Shown here piece by piece: positions 51,961 to 60,641 of a stretch of DNA of 64,000 nucleotides; position 1 is the stretch's first letter; each line of letters begins with the position of its first letter. Below the pieces are notes generated by a model that worked only from the letters and a program-made list of their open reading frames with translations, searched no databases and was not told the DNA's origin. The position numbers and the translations under genes were made by a program. Source of the DNA: Alistipes sp. (lineage in GTDB: Bacteria > Bacteroidota > Bacteroidia > Bacteroidales > Rikenellaceae); the NCBI GenBank assembly GCA_017935185.1, contig JAGBIC010000029.1:34702-98701 (forward strand), in the 5' to 3' direction.

Positions 51961-53108
51961 GCGGTGAGATCTTTGCGCAGGCTTACCATACGGAGGATAA
52001 GCATTAACCATGGGTTGAATAGGTCAAACATGAAATAGCGAAGTGCTACGCCCTTTTCGCCCACACGTTTCGCTATCGAATGCATGCGGCTGACAACGGC
52101 GATGTAGCGTATGAGAATAAGAATCAATACGCCAGCCTTGAACTCCAACGGCATGAATATCAATGCTATCAGCGATGTGAGGAAGAATAGTATTTGACTG
52201 CCCAGCTCCCACTCAACTGCATTGCGGGCACTGTGAGGGTAGAATCGGTAGGCCTCGCCATAGTGGCGCAGCTCGCTTATCCACCATTTAAGTCCTCCCC
52301 ATGGGTGTTCTATCATCGAGCCTTTGCCGATGAGGGCTATGCTGACGTTGTTTTTGGTGGCAATCTTCTGGATGAAAAGATCCTCCTCGCCAATATTCAT
52401 GTTCAGATGGGTAAAACCTTTTGCTCCGAAATAGAGCGATTTTGTGAACCCCAGATTGTGTCGAGAACCACGGTAGGTGTGGCCTCCGGCAGCTTGTGCA
52501 AGCCAATATGTAGAAAGCAGCAGGCGCGACATGCGCATAAGGTAATTCGTAACTCCTCCGGTCTGCTCTAATCCCGAATATCCCAATACAATATCGCCGC
52601 GCATGAATGCCTTGCCCATCATTGCCAGCCACTGCTCCGATGCGGGAACGGCGCTTGTGGTGGTGATAATCACATGTTCGTTACGCGCAGATTTTATACC
52701 CACGTTTATGGCCATCTTTGTAGAGATGGGGAAACGGGGATTATATTCGATTTTTGTTATTGCCAGATTGGGGTATAACAGTCGCTTGCGGGTTAGCTCC
52801 TCGTAAAAATCGCTGTCGCTTCCCACATATACCAAAACCACCTCGAAAGTGGCCGCATAGTTTTGCCCGAGCAGCAATGGCAGACGCTCGTCGATATAGG
52901 TGTAATCCTCTGAGAATATGGGAACTATGACAGAAATAGGGGGCTCGGTGTCGAGCTTTTTGCGGCGACGTGCATTACGGAAGCGGGCCACGCGACCATA
53001 GATGACAACATGGTAAAATATTTGTACCAAAAACAGTACAATAATAATGGCTGCCAGTGCTGTGCCTTGCCATCCGTAGTGTTGTAAAAAGAGATCGATA
53101 TATTGCAT
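51951..53108 (-). CDS. Membrane glycosyltransferase, family 2
   Basis: A 385-residue inner-membrane enzyme. An N-terminal hydrophobic segment (about 14-35) is followed by the GT-A domain (PPISVIVPIFSEDYTYIDERLP; GEEDLFIQK near 240) and two or three hydrophobic segments near the C-terminus (about 300-345). The ATG at 53108 is used; the frame stays open upstream without similarity. It would transfer a sugar from a nucleotide or lipid donor; acceptor unknown. It is cotranscribed with the ECF sigma gene. Confidence 0.85.
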   Translation of the reverse strand: MQYIDLFLQHYGWQGTALAAIIIVLFLVQIFYHVVIYGRVARFRNARRRKKLDTEPPISVIVPIFSEDYTYIDERLPLLLGQNYAATFEVVLVYVGSDSDFYEELTRKRLLYPNLAITKIEYNPRFPISTKMAINVGIKSARNEHVIITTTSAVPASEQWLAMMGKAFMRGDIVLGYSGLEQTGGVTNYLMRMSRLLLSTYWLAQAAGGHTYRGSRHNLGFTKSLYFGAKGFTHLNMNIGEEDLFIQKIATKNNVSIALIGKGSMIEHPWGGLKWWISELRHYGEAYRFYPHSARNAVEWELGSQILFFLTSLIALIFMPLEFKAGVLILILIRYIAVVSRMHSIAKRVGEKGVALRYFMFDLFNPWLMLILRMVSLRKDLTAWK

Positions 53109-53133
53109 AAAATTTTCCTTGCCAAATAATATG

Positions 53134-53141
53134 CAAATATA
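53134..53141 (-). promoter_or_regulatory. Candidate -7 element for the glycosyltransferase-sigma pair
   Basis: TATATTTG on the minus strand, 25 bases before the start at 53108; the -33 element is weak. Confidence 0.45.
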
Positions 53142-53279
53142 CTCGTTTCGTTGTAAATGGCATAGCAAAACGAAGAAAACTTTACTCTCTTTTTGGTCTT
53201 TGCACTCTCTTGTGGTCAATAGTTGTTGTTGAAACACTTTTTTTAACCGTTTTGTAAGGCGATATTCCATAAAAATGAG

Positions 53280-53287
53280 TAACTTTG
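53280..53287 (+). promoter_or_regulatory. Candidate -7 element of the tgt operon
   Basis: TAACTTTG, 51 bases before the tgt ATG. The nearest TTTG (53251-53254) is 25 bases upstream, longer than the usual spacing. Confidence 0.45.
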
Positions 53288-53338
53288 TCCGAATTATACG
53301 CTCGCGGGTGCGGGCGGGCGAATAACAAACCATAGAAT

Positions 53339-54469
53339 ATGAAGTTTACACTCCAACATACAGATTCGGCATCGAAGGCTCGTGCCGGCTTAATCGAGAC
53401 AGATCATGGCCCGATTCAGACCCCTATTTTTATGCCGGTGGGAACTGCCGCAGCCATGAAGGGAATATTTCATCGTGATGTGAAAGAGGATGCCCGTGCC
53501 CAGATAATTTTGGCCAACACCTATCACCTCTATATGCGTCCCGGTATGGATATCATCGAGAAGGCGGGTGGAGTACACCGTTTCTCAACATGGGATGGCC
53601 CTATGCTCACCGATAGTGGAGGTTTTCAGGTCTTTTCACTTGCCGATTGCCGCAAACTCAAGGAGGAGGGATGTCATTTCCGTTCTCATATCGATGGCTC
53701 GAAGCACCTGTTTACTCCCGAGAGTGTAATTGATACCGAGCGTACAATCGGAGCCGATATAATGATGGCTTTCGACGAGTGTCCGCCGGGAGATGCTCCG
53801 CGTGATTACGCGGCCAAGTCGCTGGCGCTAACAGAGCGATGGTTGGAGCGATGTTTCAATCGTTATCATCAGACATCTCCCAAATATGGTCATTATCAAT
53901 CGCTATTTCCGATTGTTCAAGGTTGTGCATATCCCGATCTGCGAGCAAAAGCTGCCGAGAATGTGCAGCAGTATGATGCCGACGGCTATGCCATAGGCGG
54001 TTTGGCCGTGGGTGAGCCTACCGAGGTGATGTATGCCATGATTGAGGTTGTGAATGCCGTGTTGCCTCAGGATAAACCCCGCTATCTGATGGGTGTGGGG
54101 ACTCCGATAAATATTTTGGAGGGAATAGACCGTGGCGTGGATATGTTTGATTGTGTTATGCCCACTCGCAACGGCCGCAACGGTCAGATCTTCACCAGCG
54201 AGGGTACGATCAATCTGCGCAACAAGAAGTGGGAGGATGATTTCTCGCCGCTTGATCCCAATGGCGCAAGTTTTGTCGATAAACTCTATACCAAGGCCTA
54301 TGTGCATCATTTGGTTGTCTGCAAGGAGATGCTGGCAGCCCAAATCGCTTCGTTGCATAATATAGCCTTCTATTTGTGGCTGGTTGGCGAGGCTCGCAAG
54401 CATATCCTGGCAGGTGATTGGTCGGAGTGGAAGATGATGATGGTAGAAAAACTGGGACGTCGTCTGTAA
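53339..54469 (+). CDS. tgt: tRNA-guanine transglycosylase, zinc-less form
   Basis: A 376-residue enzyme that swaps guanine-34 for preQ1 in queuosine tRNAs. The catalytic Asp in DSGGFQVFSL (about residue 92), the nucleophile in MFDCVMPTRNGRNG (about 270) and the KYLMGVG-like PRYLMGVGTP are present. The zinc site that normally reads CxCxxC after SPLDP is replaced by GASFVD (about 309-314); only the later HHL remains. The gene starts a long plus-strand run through GH16. Confidence 0.93.
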   Translation: MKFTLQHTDSASKARAGLIETDHGPIQTPIFMPVGTAAAMKGIFHRDVKEDARAQIILANTYHLYMRPGMDIIEKAGGVHRFSTWDGPMLTDSGGFQVFSLADCRKLKEEGCHFRSHIDGSKHLFTPESVIDTERTIGADIMMAFDECPPGDAPRDYAAKSLALTERWLERCFNRYHQTSPKYGHYQSLFPIVQGCAYPDLRAKAAENVQQYDADGYAIGGLAVGEPTEVMYAMIEVVNAVLPQDKPRYLMGVGTPINILEGIDRGVDMFDCVMPTRNGRNGQIFTSEGTINLRNKKWEDDFSPLDPNGASFVDKLYTKAYVHHLVVCKEMLAAQIASLHNIAFYLWLVGEARKHILAGDWSEWKMMMVEKLGRRL

Positions 54470-54511
54470 AGAGTTTTGCAAGCTAATTCAACATCTGTTT
54501 TTTTTGGAGAG

Positions 54512-55624
54512 ATGAAGCAAAGTATGAAAATATCATGGCCGGGGTTGAAGATTCTCGACCGTTATATATTGGGTAAGTTTTTGGGTACTTACCTCTTTGC
54601 CATTGCAATGATTATTGTCATTCTGGTGGTGTTTGATTATGCCGAGCGTGTGGATGATTTTACCGAGTCGCATGCTCCGTGGTCGGCCATAATTTTTGAT
54701 TACTACATCAATTTTATCCCCGATTTTATCAATCAGTTCAGTGGATTGTTTACTTTTATCTCGGTAATTTTCTTCACCTCGAAGATGGCATACCAGACCG
54801 AGATTATCGCCATGCTGTCGGGCGGTGTGAGTTTCCGCCGACTAATGTGGCCCTATTTCTTGGGTGCTTTGTTCATTGCTCTCTTCTCGCTTGCGTTGAA
54901 TCTGTGGATTATCCCGCAGTCGCAGGTGGCGTGTGTAGAGTTTCAGCAAAAATATTTCAAGAAGTACCGCAATCAGCAATACGACCGCCATATATATCGC
55001 CAAATCGAGCCGGGTGTCTTTGTCTATGTGCGTGACTACAACAACAGCAACCGAGCCTCGTATGTGGTTTTGGAGCGTTATCAGGATAATCGAATCGTGG
55101 CGGCGCTCGAGGCTTCCGATGTGTCGGTAGATCCGGCCACAGGTCGTTGGTCGGCCCAGCGTTATATCACCCGCAATATAACTGAAGATGGCAAAGAGAA
55201 CTTCTCTCAGTTGCGTGATTTGGATACTCTCATAAACCTCGATGTCAGGGAACTGGGTAAGGTTGAGCAGATTGTCACTACGATGAAGATTGGCGAACTC
55301 AACCGTTTTATAGTTCAGCAGCGTGCAAAAGGTGCCGATTCGATAAATATTATCGAGGTGGAGCGTCACTGTCGCTATGCCTATCCTATGGCTACATTTA
55401 TCCTCACCCTTATCGGCGTGTCGCTCTCGTCACGCAAGGTGCGAGGCGGAACGGGTCTGCATATCGGTATCGGTATTACACTGTGTTTCTCGTATATCAT
55501 GCTTAATCGCGTATTCGAGGAGTTTGCCAAAAGCGGTGCATTGCCGGTGATGTTGGCGGTGTGGATGCCGAACATAATATTTGCAATAATATCTGTTTAT
55601 CTATATCAAAAAGCTCCCAAATAA
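54512..55624 (+). CDS. LptF/LptG-family permease (YjgP/YjgQ)
   Basis: A 370-residue inner-membrane protein of the lipopolysaccharide export ABC system. The hydrophobic opening LDRYILGKFLGTYLFAIAMIIVILVVFDY and a second segment around FINQFSGLFTFISVIFFTSKM match LptF/G, and the SGGVSFRRLMWPY coupling region follows. A periplasmic jellyroll separates these from three C-terminal membrane segments. Whether it is LptF or LptG cannot be told. The ATG at 54512 is used; another at 54524 is possible. Confidence 0.88.
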   Translation: MKQSMKISWPGLKILDRYILGKFLGTYLFAIAMIIVILVVFDYAERVDDFTESHAPWSAIIFDYYINFIPDFINQFSGLFTFISVIFFTSKMAYQTEIIAMLSGGVSFRRLMWPYFLGALFIALFSLALNLWIIPQSQVACVEFQQKYFKKYRNQQYDRHIYRQIEPGVFVYVRDYNNSNRASYVVLERYQDNRIVAALEASDVSVDPATGRWSAQRYITRNITEDGKENFSQLRDLDTLINLDVRELGKVEQIVTTMKIGELNRFIVQQRAKGADSINIIEVERHCRYAYPMATFILTLIGVSLSSRKVRGGTGLHIGIGITLCFSYIMLNRVFEEFAKSGALPVMLAVWMPNIIFAIISVYLYQKAPK

Positions 55625-56709
55625 GGAAAAGTTGGCAGGAAATAGCAGCCGGCGTGGCTTCCGGCGAAAGGCTCTCGGCTTCGGATGCTCTGATATTGTG
55701 GGAGCAGGCTCCGCTGTGGCGGCTCGGTGAGCTGGCTGTGGCAAGGAAGCGAGCGGTGAGTGGTGACAAGGTTTTTTATAACAAGAATTTTCACATCGAG
55801 CCCACCAATTTGTGTGTGTTCAACTGTAAATTCTGCTCGTTCCGCCGTCCGAAGGGTAGCCCCGAGGCGTGGGATATGTCTATGGAGCAGGTTGAGGAGC
55901 TTGTACGCCGATATGTGGGAAGTGGCTCTACCGAGATGCATATTGTTGGCGGCGTTCATCCCGAACATGGTATTGAGTACTATTGTGATATGATTCGTCG
56001 TGTGAAGGCCATCTTGCCCGAGGCAGCAGTAAAGGCCTTCACCGCCATTGAACTTTCGTATATGATTCGCAAGGCGGGACTCACTACCGAGCAGGGTCTG
56101 CGCATGCTTATTGATGCCGGCATGGAGGCTATTCCGGGTGGCGGTGCCGAGATATTCGACGAGAAGATTCGTTTAAAGATATGTCCCGACAAAGGTTCTA
56201 CTGCCGAGTGGTTTGAGGTGCATGATACGGCACATAGGCTGGGGATTAAGACCAATGCTACAATGCTATATGGTCATATCGAGGGGGTGGAACACCGTAT
56301 TGACCATCTGTTGCGTCTGCGTGAGCAGCAGGATAAGACAGGGGGATTCAATGCTTTTATTCCTCTGAAGTATCGCAATTTTGGCAACTCGATGTCGGAG
56401 ATTGGCGAAGTGCCCATAGTGGATGATTTGCGTACTTTGGCAATGAGCCGACTCCTACTCGATAATGTGCCCCATATCAAAGCCTATTGGGTGATGTATG
56501 GCAAGCAGACTACCGAGATGGCTCTCGCTTTTGGTGCCGACGATATTGATGGAACTATTGATGACTCGACAAAAATCTACTCTATGGCCGGAGCCGATGA
56601 TAAGCGTCCCAAGATGAGTGTGGCCGAAATGAAAGAGATGGTCGCCCGTGCGGGATTCAGAGCCGTTGAGCGAGATACCCATTATAACGAAATAGAAGAA
56701 ACTTTATAA
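55561..56709 (+). CDS. mqnE: Aminodeoxyfutalosine synthase (radical SAM, MqnE type)
   Basis: A 382-residue radical-SAM enzyme of the futalosine route to menaquinone, or a close relative. The cluster cysteines are Cys85, Cys89 and Cys92 in CVFNCKFCSF, followed by HIVGGVHPEHG and EAIPGGGAEIFD. No ATG lies near the N-terminus; GTG at 55561 overlaps the permease gene by 64 bases, and the next GTG (55654) would cut into the conserved GERLS region. Overlap suggests translational coupling. The family is close to CofH and MqnC, so sub-function is likely rather than certain. Confidence 0.85.
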   Translation: MDAEHNICNNICLSISKSSQIRKSWQEIAAGVASGERLSASDALILWEQAPLWRLGELAVARKRAVSGDKVFYNKNFHIEPTNLCVFNCKFCSFRRPKGSPEAWDMSMEQVEELVRRYVGSGSTEMHIVGGVHPEHGIEYYCDMIRRVKAILPEAAVKAFTAIELSYMIRKAGLTTEQGLRMLIDAGMEAIPGGGAEIFDEKIRLKICPDKGSTAEWFEVHDTAHRLGIKTNATMLYGHIEGVEHRIDHLLRLREQQDKTGGFNAFIPLKYRNFGNSMSEIGEVPIVDDLRTLAMSRLLLDNVPHIKAYWVMYGKQTTEMALAFGADDIDGTIDDSTKIYSMAGADDKRPKMSVAEMKEMVARAGFRAVERDTHYNEIEETL

Positions 56710-56715
56710 CGAGAT

Positions 56716-57729
56716 ATGGAGAAAAGAAGAAGACGTGCCCCCAAAAAGGGTGGTACAATACAAACCCTTATAGCAAAACTGAAGCAGTCACCCATAGCTT
56801 ATCATGCAGTGCTTATAGCCTGTACGGTGGTGGGTATTATAGTTGTGTCGAGCATTGCCATGATGATAATCACGCGCCACGGCACGCATCGTACCGTGCC
56901 CGATTTTATGGGCGTCAAGATTGCGCAGGCCGAGCGTCTTGCCGATGATAGCGGTTTGGAGATTATTATCAACGACTCCCTCTTTGTGCCGGCTTATGAG
57001 GGCGGAGTTGTCCTTGACCAGCTGCCCAAAGGCGGTGTGCAGGTAAAGGCTGGGCGTAAGGTTTATGTTACCATCAACTCATTCCGCGAGAAGATGGTCA
57101 AGGTGCCATATGTCGCAGGGCGTTCGTTACGTCAGGCAAAAAATATGCTTGAGGTTGCCGGTCTGGGTATCGAGAAACTAATCTATGAGGAGGATATCGC
57201 CACCAACTATGTGTTGGCCGAATATGTAGGCTCGCAGGAGATTAAATCCGAGTCGGCAGTTGAGATTGAGATGGGTTCGGGTGTAATTCTCAAGGTGGGC
57301 GTCGAGCCCGAGAAGGGCGCTGTGATTGTGCCGAAGACCATCGGTCAGAGTTTGCAAACGGCAAAAAGCCGTCTGTGGGAGCAGGGCCTGAATGTGGGGA
57401 AGATAAACTTCGATGAGGGTATCAACCTTTTGAACCAGAAAGATGCAAGAGTATATCGCCAGTCGATAGGCCACAATGCCATGGCGCAGCTGGGTGATGC
57501 TGTCGATTTGTGGCTCACATTGGATGATGCGGTTGTCGAGAAGAATAGTGCCGCTTCCGATAAGGTGGCCTCTGATCTGGAGGAGCAGCGCTTGGAGGCT
57601 GAGCAGGCCAAGAAGGATTCGTTGGAGCAGGCCGAGACTGTAAATCGCAACGAGGTTATGAAGGCTTTACAGGAGAGTGCCAAACTCAATGAGAATATCA
57701 CTCAGACTGACGAAGACGAATTTTTCTAA
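56716..57729 (+). CDS. Single-pass membrane protein with PASTA domains
   Basis: A 337-residue protein: basic N-terminus (KRRRRAPKKGG), one hydrophobic segment (about 32-53), then three PASTA-like units outside the membrane (about 62-128, 129-200, 201-270) with typical VPDFMG, VPYVAGRSLRQAKNMLEVAGL and VPKTIGQSLQTAKSRLWEQGL openings. The end (from about 272) is a Glu/Lys/Gln-rich helix. No kinase or transpeptidase domain is attached. PASTA domains often contact peptidoglycan. It lies seven bases after mqnE and ten before rluD. Confidence 0.88.
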   Translation: MEKRRRRAPKKGGTIQTLIAKLKQSPIAYHAVLIACTVVGIIVVSSIAMMIITRHGTHRTVPDFMGVKIAQAERLADDSGLEIIINDSLFVPAYEGGVVLDQLPKGGVQVKAGRKVYVTINSFREKMVKVPYVAGRSLRQAKNMLEVAGLGIEKLIYEEDIATNYVLAEYVGSQEIKSESAVEIEMGSGVILKVGVEPEKGAVIVPKTIGQSLQTAKSRLWEQGLNVGKINFDEGINLLNQKDARVYRQSIGHNAMAQLGDAVDLWLTLDDAVVEKNSAASDKVASDLEEQRLEAEQAKKDSLEQAETVNRNEVMKALQESAKLNENITQTDEDEFF

Positions 57730-57739
57730 TTGATTACCG

Positions 57740-58816
57740 ATGAAGCAGGAGGAGATAGATAATATTGTTGCTGACGATGTCGATTTGGCCGAAGGCGAGG
57801 GTGCTGATGAACTTTACGAGCATTTTGCCATAACAGTCGATAAGGGTCAGAAGTTGTTGCGGTTGGATAAGTTTTTGGTCGATCGCATGGAGCATTGTTC
57901 CCGCAACCGTATCCAGACAGCTGCCGACAACGGTAATATTTTGGTCAATGGCGTGGCGGCCAAGTCGAGCTATAAGGTCAAACCGCTGGATCGTATAACC
58001 CTTGTTATGCCGTATCCCAAGCGAGAGATCGAGATAATTCCCGAAAATATTCCTTTGAATGTCGTTTACGAGGATGACGACCTCATAATTGTGAACAAGG
58101 CGGCAGGTATGGTTGTCCACCCCGGATGTGGCAATTATAGCGGTACGCTGGTAAATGCATTGACCTATCACCTGAAGGATTTGCCAATGTTTCAGGAGGG
58201 TGATATGCGCGCAGGATTGGTTCACCGCATTGATAAAGATACCTCGGGATTGCTTGTTGTGGCCAAGAACGAGAGAGCGCATGCCCGCCTTGCCAAGCAG
58301 TTCTTCGATCACACCATTCATCGCCGTTATGTGGCGTTGGTGTGGGGCAATCTTGAGCAGGATGAGGGAACTATCGTGGGAAATATTGGCCGCAGCCCTA
58401 AAGACAGGTTGCAGATGTATGTCTTTGCCGATGGCTCGGATGGTAAGCATGCCGTAACTCACTATACCGTGCTGAAGCGTTATGGCTATGTGACTCTTGT
58501 CGAGTGCCGTTTGGAGACGGGTCGCACGCATCAGATCCGTGTCCATATGTCATGGCAGGGCCACCCTTTGTTCAACGACCCTCGCTATGGTGGCGATAGG
58601 ATTTTGAAGGGTACAACCTTCTCGAAGTATAAGCAGTTTATCGAAAACTGCTTCTCGCTCCTGCCCCGTCAGGCACTGCATGCACGCTCGCTGGGGTTTG
58701 TGCATCCCACAACGGGTAAGGATATGATATTCGAGAGCGAACTACCCGATGATTTGCAGGCTGTAATAGCCAAGTGGGATGGTTATGTGGCCGCCCGCAA
58801 ATTGGACGAGGAGTAA
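57740..58816 (+). CDS. rluD: RluD-like 23S rRNA pseudouridine synthase
   Basis: A 358-residue enzyme with an N-terminal S4 domain (RLDKFLVDRMEHCSRNRIQTAADNG) and the pseudouridine-synthase core. The catalytic loop is HRIDKDTSG (162-170, Asp165), followed by LETGRTHQIRVHM. RluD modifies helix 69 of 23S rRNA in other bacteria. The N-terminal 25 residues are acidic and extra. It is cotranscribed with the PASTA gene. Confidence 0.92.
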   Translation: MKQEEIDNIVADDVDLAEGEGADELYEHFAITVDKGQKLLRLDKFLVDRMEHCSRNRIQTAADNGNILVNGVAAKSSYKVKPLDRITLVMPYPKREIEIIPENIPLNVVYEDDDLIIVNKAAGMVVHPGCGNYSGTLVNALTYHLKDLPMFQEGDMRAGLVHRIDKDTSGLLVVAKNERAHARLAKQFFDHTIHRRYVALVWGNLEQDEGTIVGNIGRSPKDRLQMYVFADGSDGKHAVTHYTVLKRYGYVTLVECRLETGRTHQIRVHMSWQGHPLFNDPRYGGDRILKGTTFSKYKQFIENCFSLLPRQALHARSLGFVHPTTGKDMIFESELPDDLQAVIAKWDGYVAARKLDEE

Positions 58817-58846
58817 AGATCTATTCGGATTATATCGTTATATAGA

Positions 58847-60637
58847 ATGTTTTTGCCAACAACCATAAAAGAGGTGCGAGCTTTGGGCTGGGATTATATC
58901 GACGTAATCCTCTTTACAGGTGATGCCTATATTGATCATCCGGCATTTGGCGCTGCTGTGGTCGGGCGGCTGTTACAGGCCGAAGGTTATCGTGTGGCTA
59001 TCGTGCCGCAGCCCAATTGGCGGGATGATCTGCGAGACTTCACCAAGCTGGGCGCGCCACGTCTTTTCTTTGGCGTGTCGGCAGGAGCGATGGACTCGAT
59101 GGTCAATCATTATACGGCAAACATCCGTCTGCGTAGTAATGATGCCTATACAGCAGGGGGCAAGGCGGGTTTTCGTCCCGATTATGCCGTTACAGTCTAT
59201 ACAAAGATTCTCAAAAAATTATATCCCCATGTGCCGGTGGTTGTAGGCGGTATCGAGGCCTCGTTGCGTCGCCTTACCCATTACGACTATTGGAGCGATA
59301 GTCTCAAACCCTCTGTTTTGGTTGATAGTGGTGCCGATTTGTTGATATACGGCATGGGTGAAGGTGTGGTGCAGCAGGTGGCGAAAGCTATGCGTAACGG
59401 TTTTAATGCCAAACTCCTTCGCAAAATACGTCAGGTGGCATTTGTGGCCGATAAAAGTTATGTCGAACGATTGGATGCGGCAACGACAACCCACCTCGCT
59501 TCATACGAAGAGTGTGTGGCTGATAAACGTGCATTTTCTCGCAATTTTGTGGTTGAGGAGCAGCTGAGTAATGTCAAAGAACCCGAAACAACCCTTGTCG
59601 AGAAGGTGGGTGATAGCTATGTGGTTGTAACACCTCCCATGACCACACTTACCACCGAGCAGCTCGACCATTCGTTTGATCTGCCCTATGAGCGTGCGCC
59701 CCATCCACGTTATCGGGGCAAGGGGGATATCCCTGCGTGGGAGATGATAAAACACTCAATAAATATTCATCGAGGTTGCTTTGGCGGCTGTTCGTTCTGC
59801 ACTATCTCGGCTCATCAGGGTAAGTTTATCAATTCGCGTAGCGAAAAATCTATCTTGGCCGAGGTTGAGAAGGTGGTAAATATGCCCGATTTCAAGGGCT
59901 ATATATCGGATATAGGTGCTCCCTCGGCAAATATGTATCGTATGGGAGGCCGTGATGGTGAACTATGCAGCAATTGTCGTCGTCCATCATGTCTGCATCC
60001 GAAGATTTGCCCCAATCTCGATAATGACCATCGCCCGTTGCTGGCTCTATACGAAAAGATAAGGGCGGTGAAAGGTGTGAAAAAGGCTTTTATCGGCAGT
60101 GGAATACGTTATGACCTATTTGATGATTCTCCATATCTCGAGACGGTTCTGCGATACCATACATCGGGTCGTTTGAAGGTTGCCCCAGAACACACCGAAG
60201 AGCATGTTTTACGTTTGATGCGTAAGTCGCCGTTTAGGATGTTTGAGCAATTGACGGTTGATTTTAAGGCAATCTGCTCTCGCCATGAGTTGCGCTATCA
60301 ACTCATTCCATATTTTATATCATCGCACCCGGGTTGCCGTGAGGCGGATATGAAGGCCCTCTCGGAAAAGGTGTTGGGTCGCATGCACTTTGAGTTGGAG
60401 CAGGTGCAGGATTTAACCCCCACGCCGATGACTCTCTCGTCGGTGATGTTCTATACCGGCGAGAATCCATACTCGGGCGAAAAGGTATATGTGGCTCGTT
60501 CGCAGGATGATAAACGCCGTCAAAAAAGTTATTTCTTCGAGAAGACCCCTATGCGTGGCAGGGGTGCAGGTCGTGGCGATAGAGTGAGTTTTGAAAAAAG
60601 AGATATAAAGCGAAAGAAGAGAACCGTAAAACACTAA
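58847..60637 (+). CDS. YgiQ-family radical SAM protein
   Basis: A 596-residue protein of the large UPF0313/YgiQ family. The N-terminal B12-like region opens FLPTTIKEVRALGWDYIDVILFTGDAY; the radical-SAM cysteines lie in RGCFGGCSFC (about 310-317) with the ISAHQGK stretch typical of the family, and a cluster of extra cysteines (CSNCRRPSCLHPKICPN, about 370-386) may hold a second cluster. The C-terminus is Arg/Lys-rich. The reaction is not known to me. It follows rluD by 30 bases. Confidence 0.9.
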   Translation: MFLPTTIKEVRALGWDYIDVILFTGDAYIDHPAFGAAVVGRLLQAEGYRVAIVPQPNWRDDLRDFTKLGAPRLFFGVSAGAMDSMVNHYTANIRLRSNDAYTAGGKAGFRPDYAVTVYTKILKKLYPHVPVVVGGIEASLRRLTHYDYWSDSLKPSVLVDSGADLLIYGMGEGVVQQVAKAMRNGFNAKLLRKIRQVAFVADKSYVERLDAATTTHLASYEECVADKRAFSRNFVVEEQLSNVKEPETTLVEKVGDSYVVVTPPMTTLTTEQLDHSFDLPYERAPHPRYRGKGDIPAWEMIKHSINIHRGCFGGCSFCTISAHQGKFINSRSEKSILAEVEKVVNMPDFKGYISDIGAPSANMYRMGGRDGELCSNCRRPSCLHPKICPNLDNDHRPLLALYEKIRAVKGVKKAFIGSGIRYDLFDDSPYLETVLRYHTSGRLKVAPEHTEEHVLRLMRKSPFRMFEQLTVDFKAICSRHELRYQLIPYFISSHPGCREADMKALSEKVLGRMHFELEQVQDLTPTPMTLSSVMFYTGENPYSGEKVYVARSQDDKRRQKSYFFEKTPMRGRGAGRGDRVSFEKRDIKRKKRTVKH

Positions 60638-60641
60638 TACC

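Noticed and set aside
53109-53333. Upstream extension of the glycosyltransferase frame
   Set aside because: It lacks family similarity and runs through the promoter region; the ATG at 53108 fits better.
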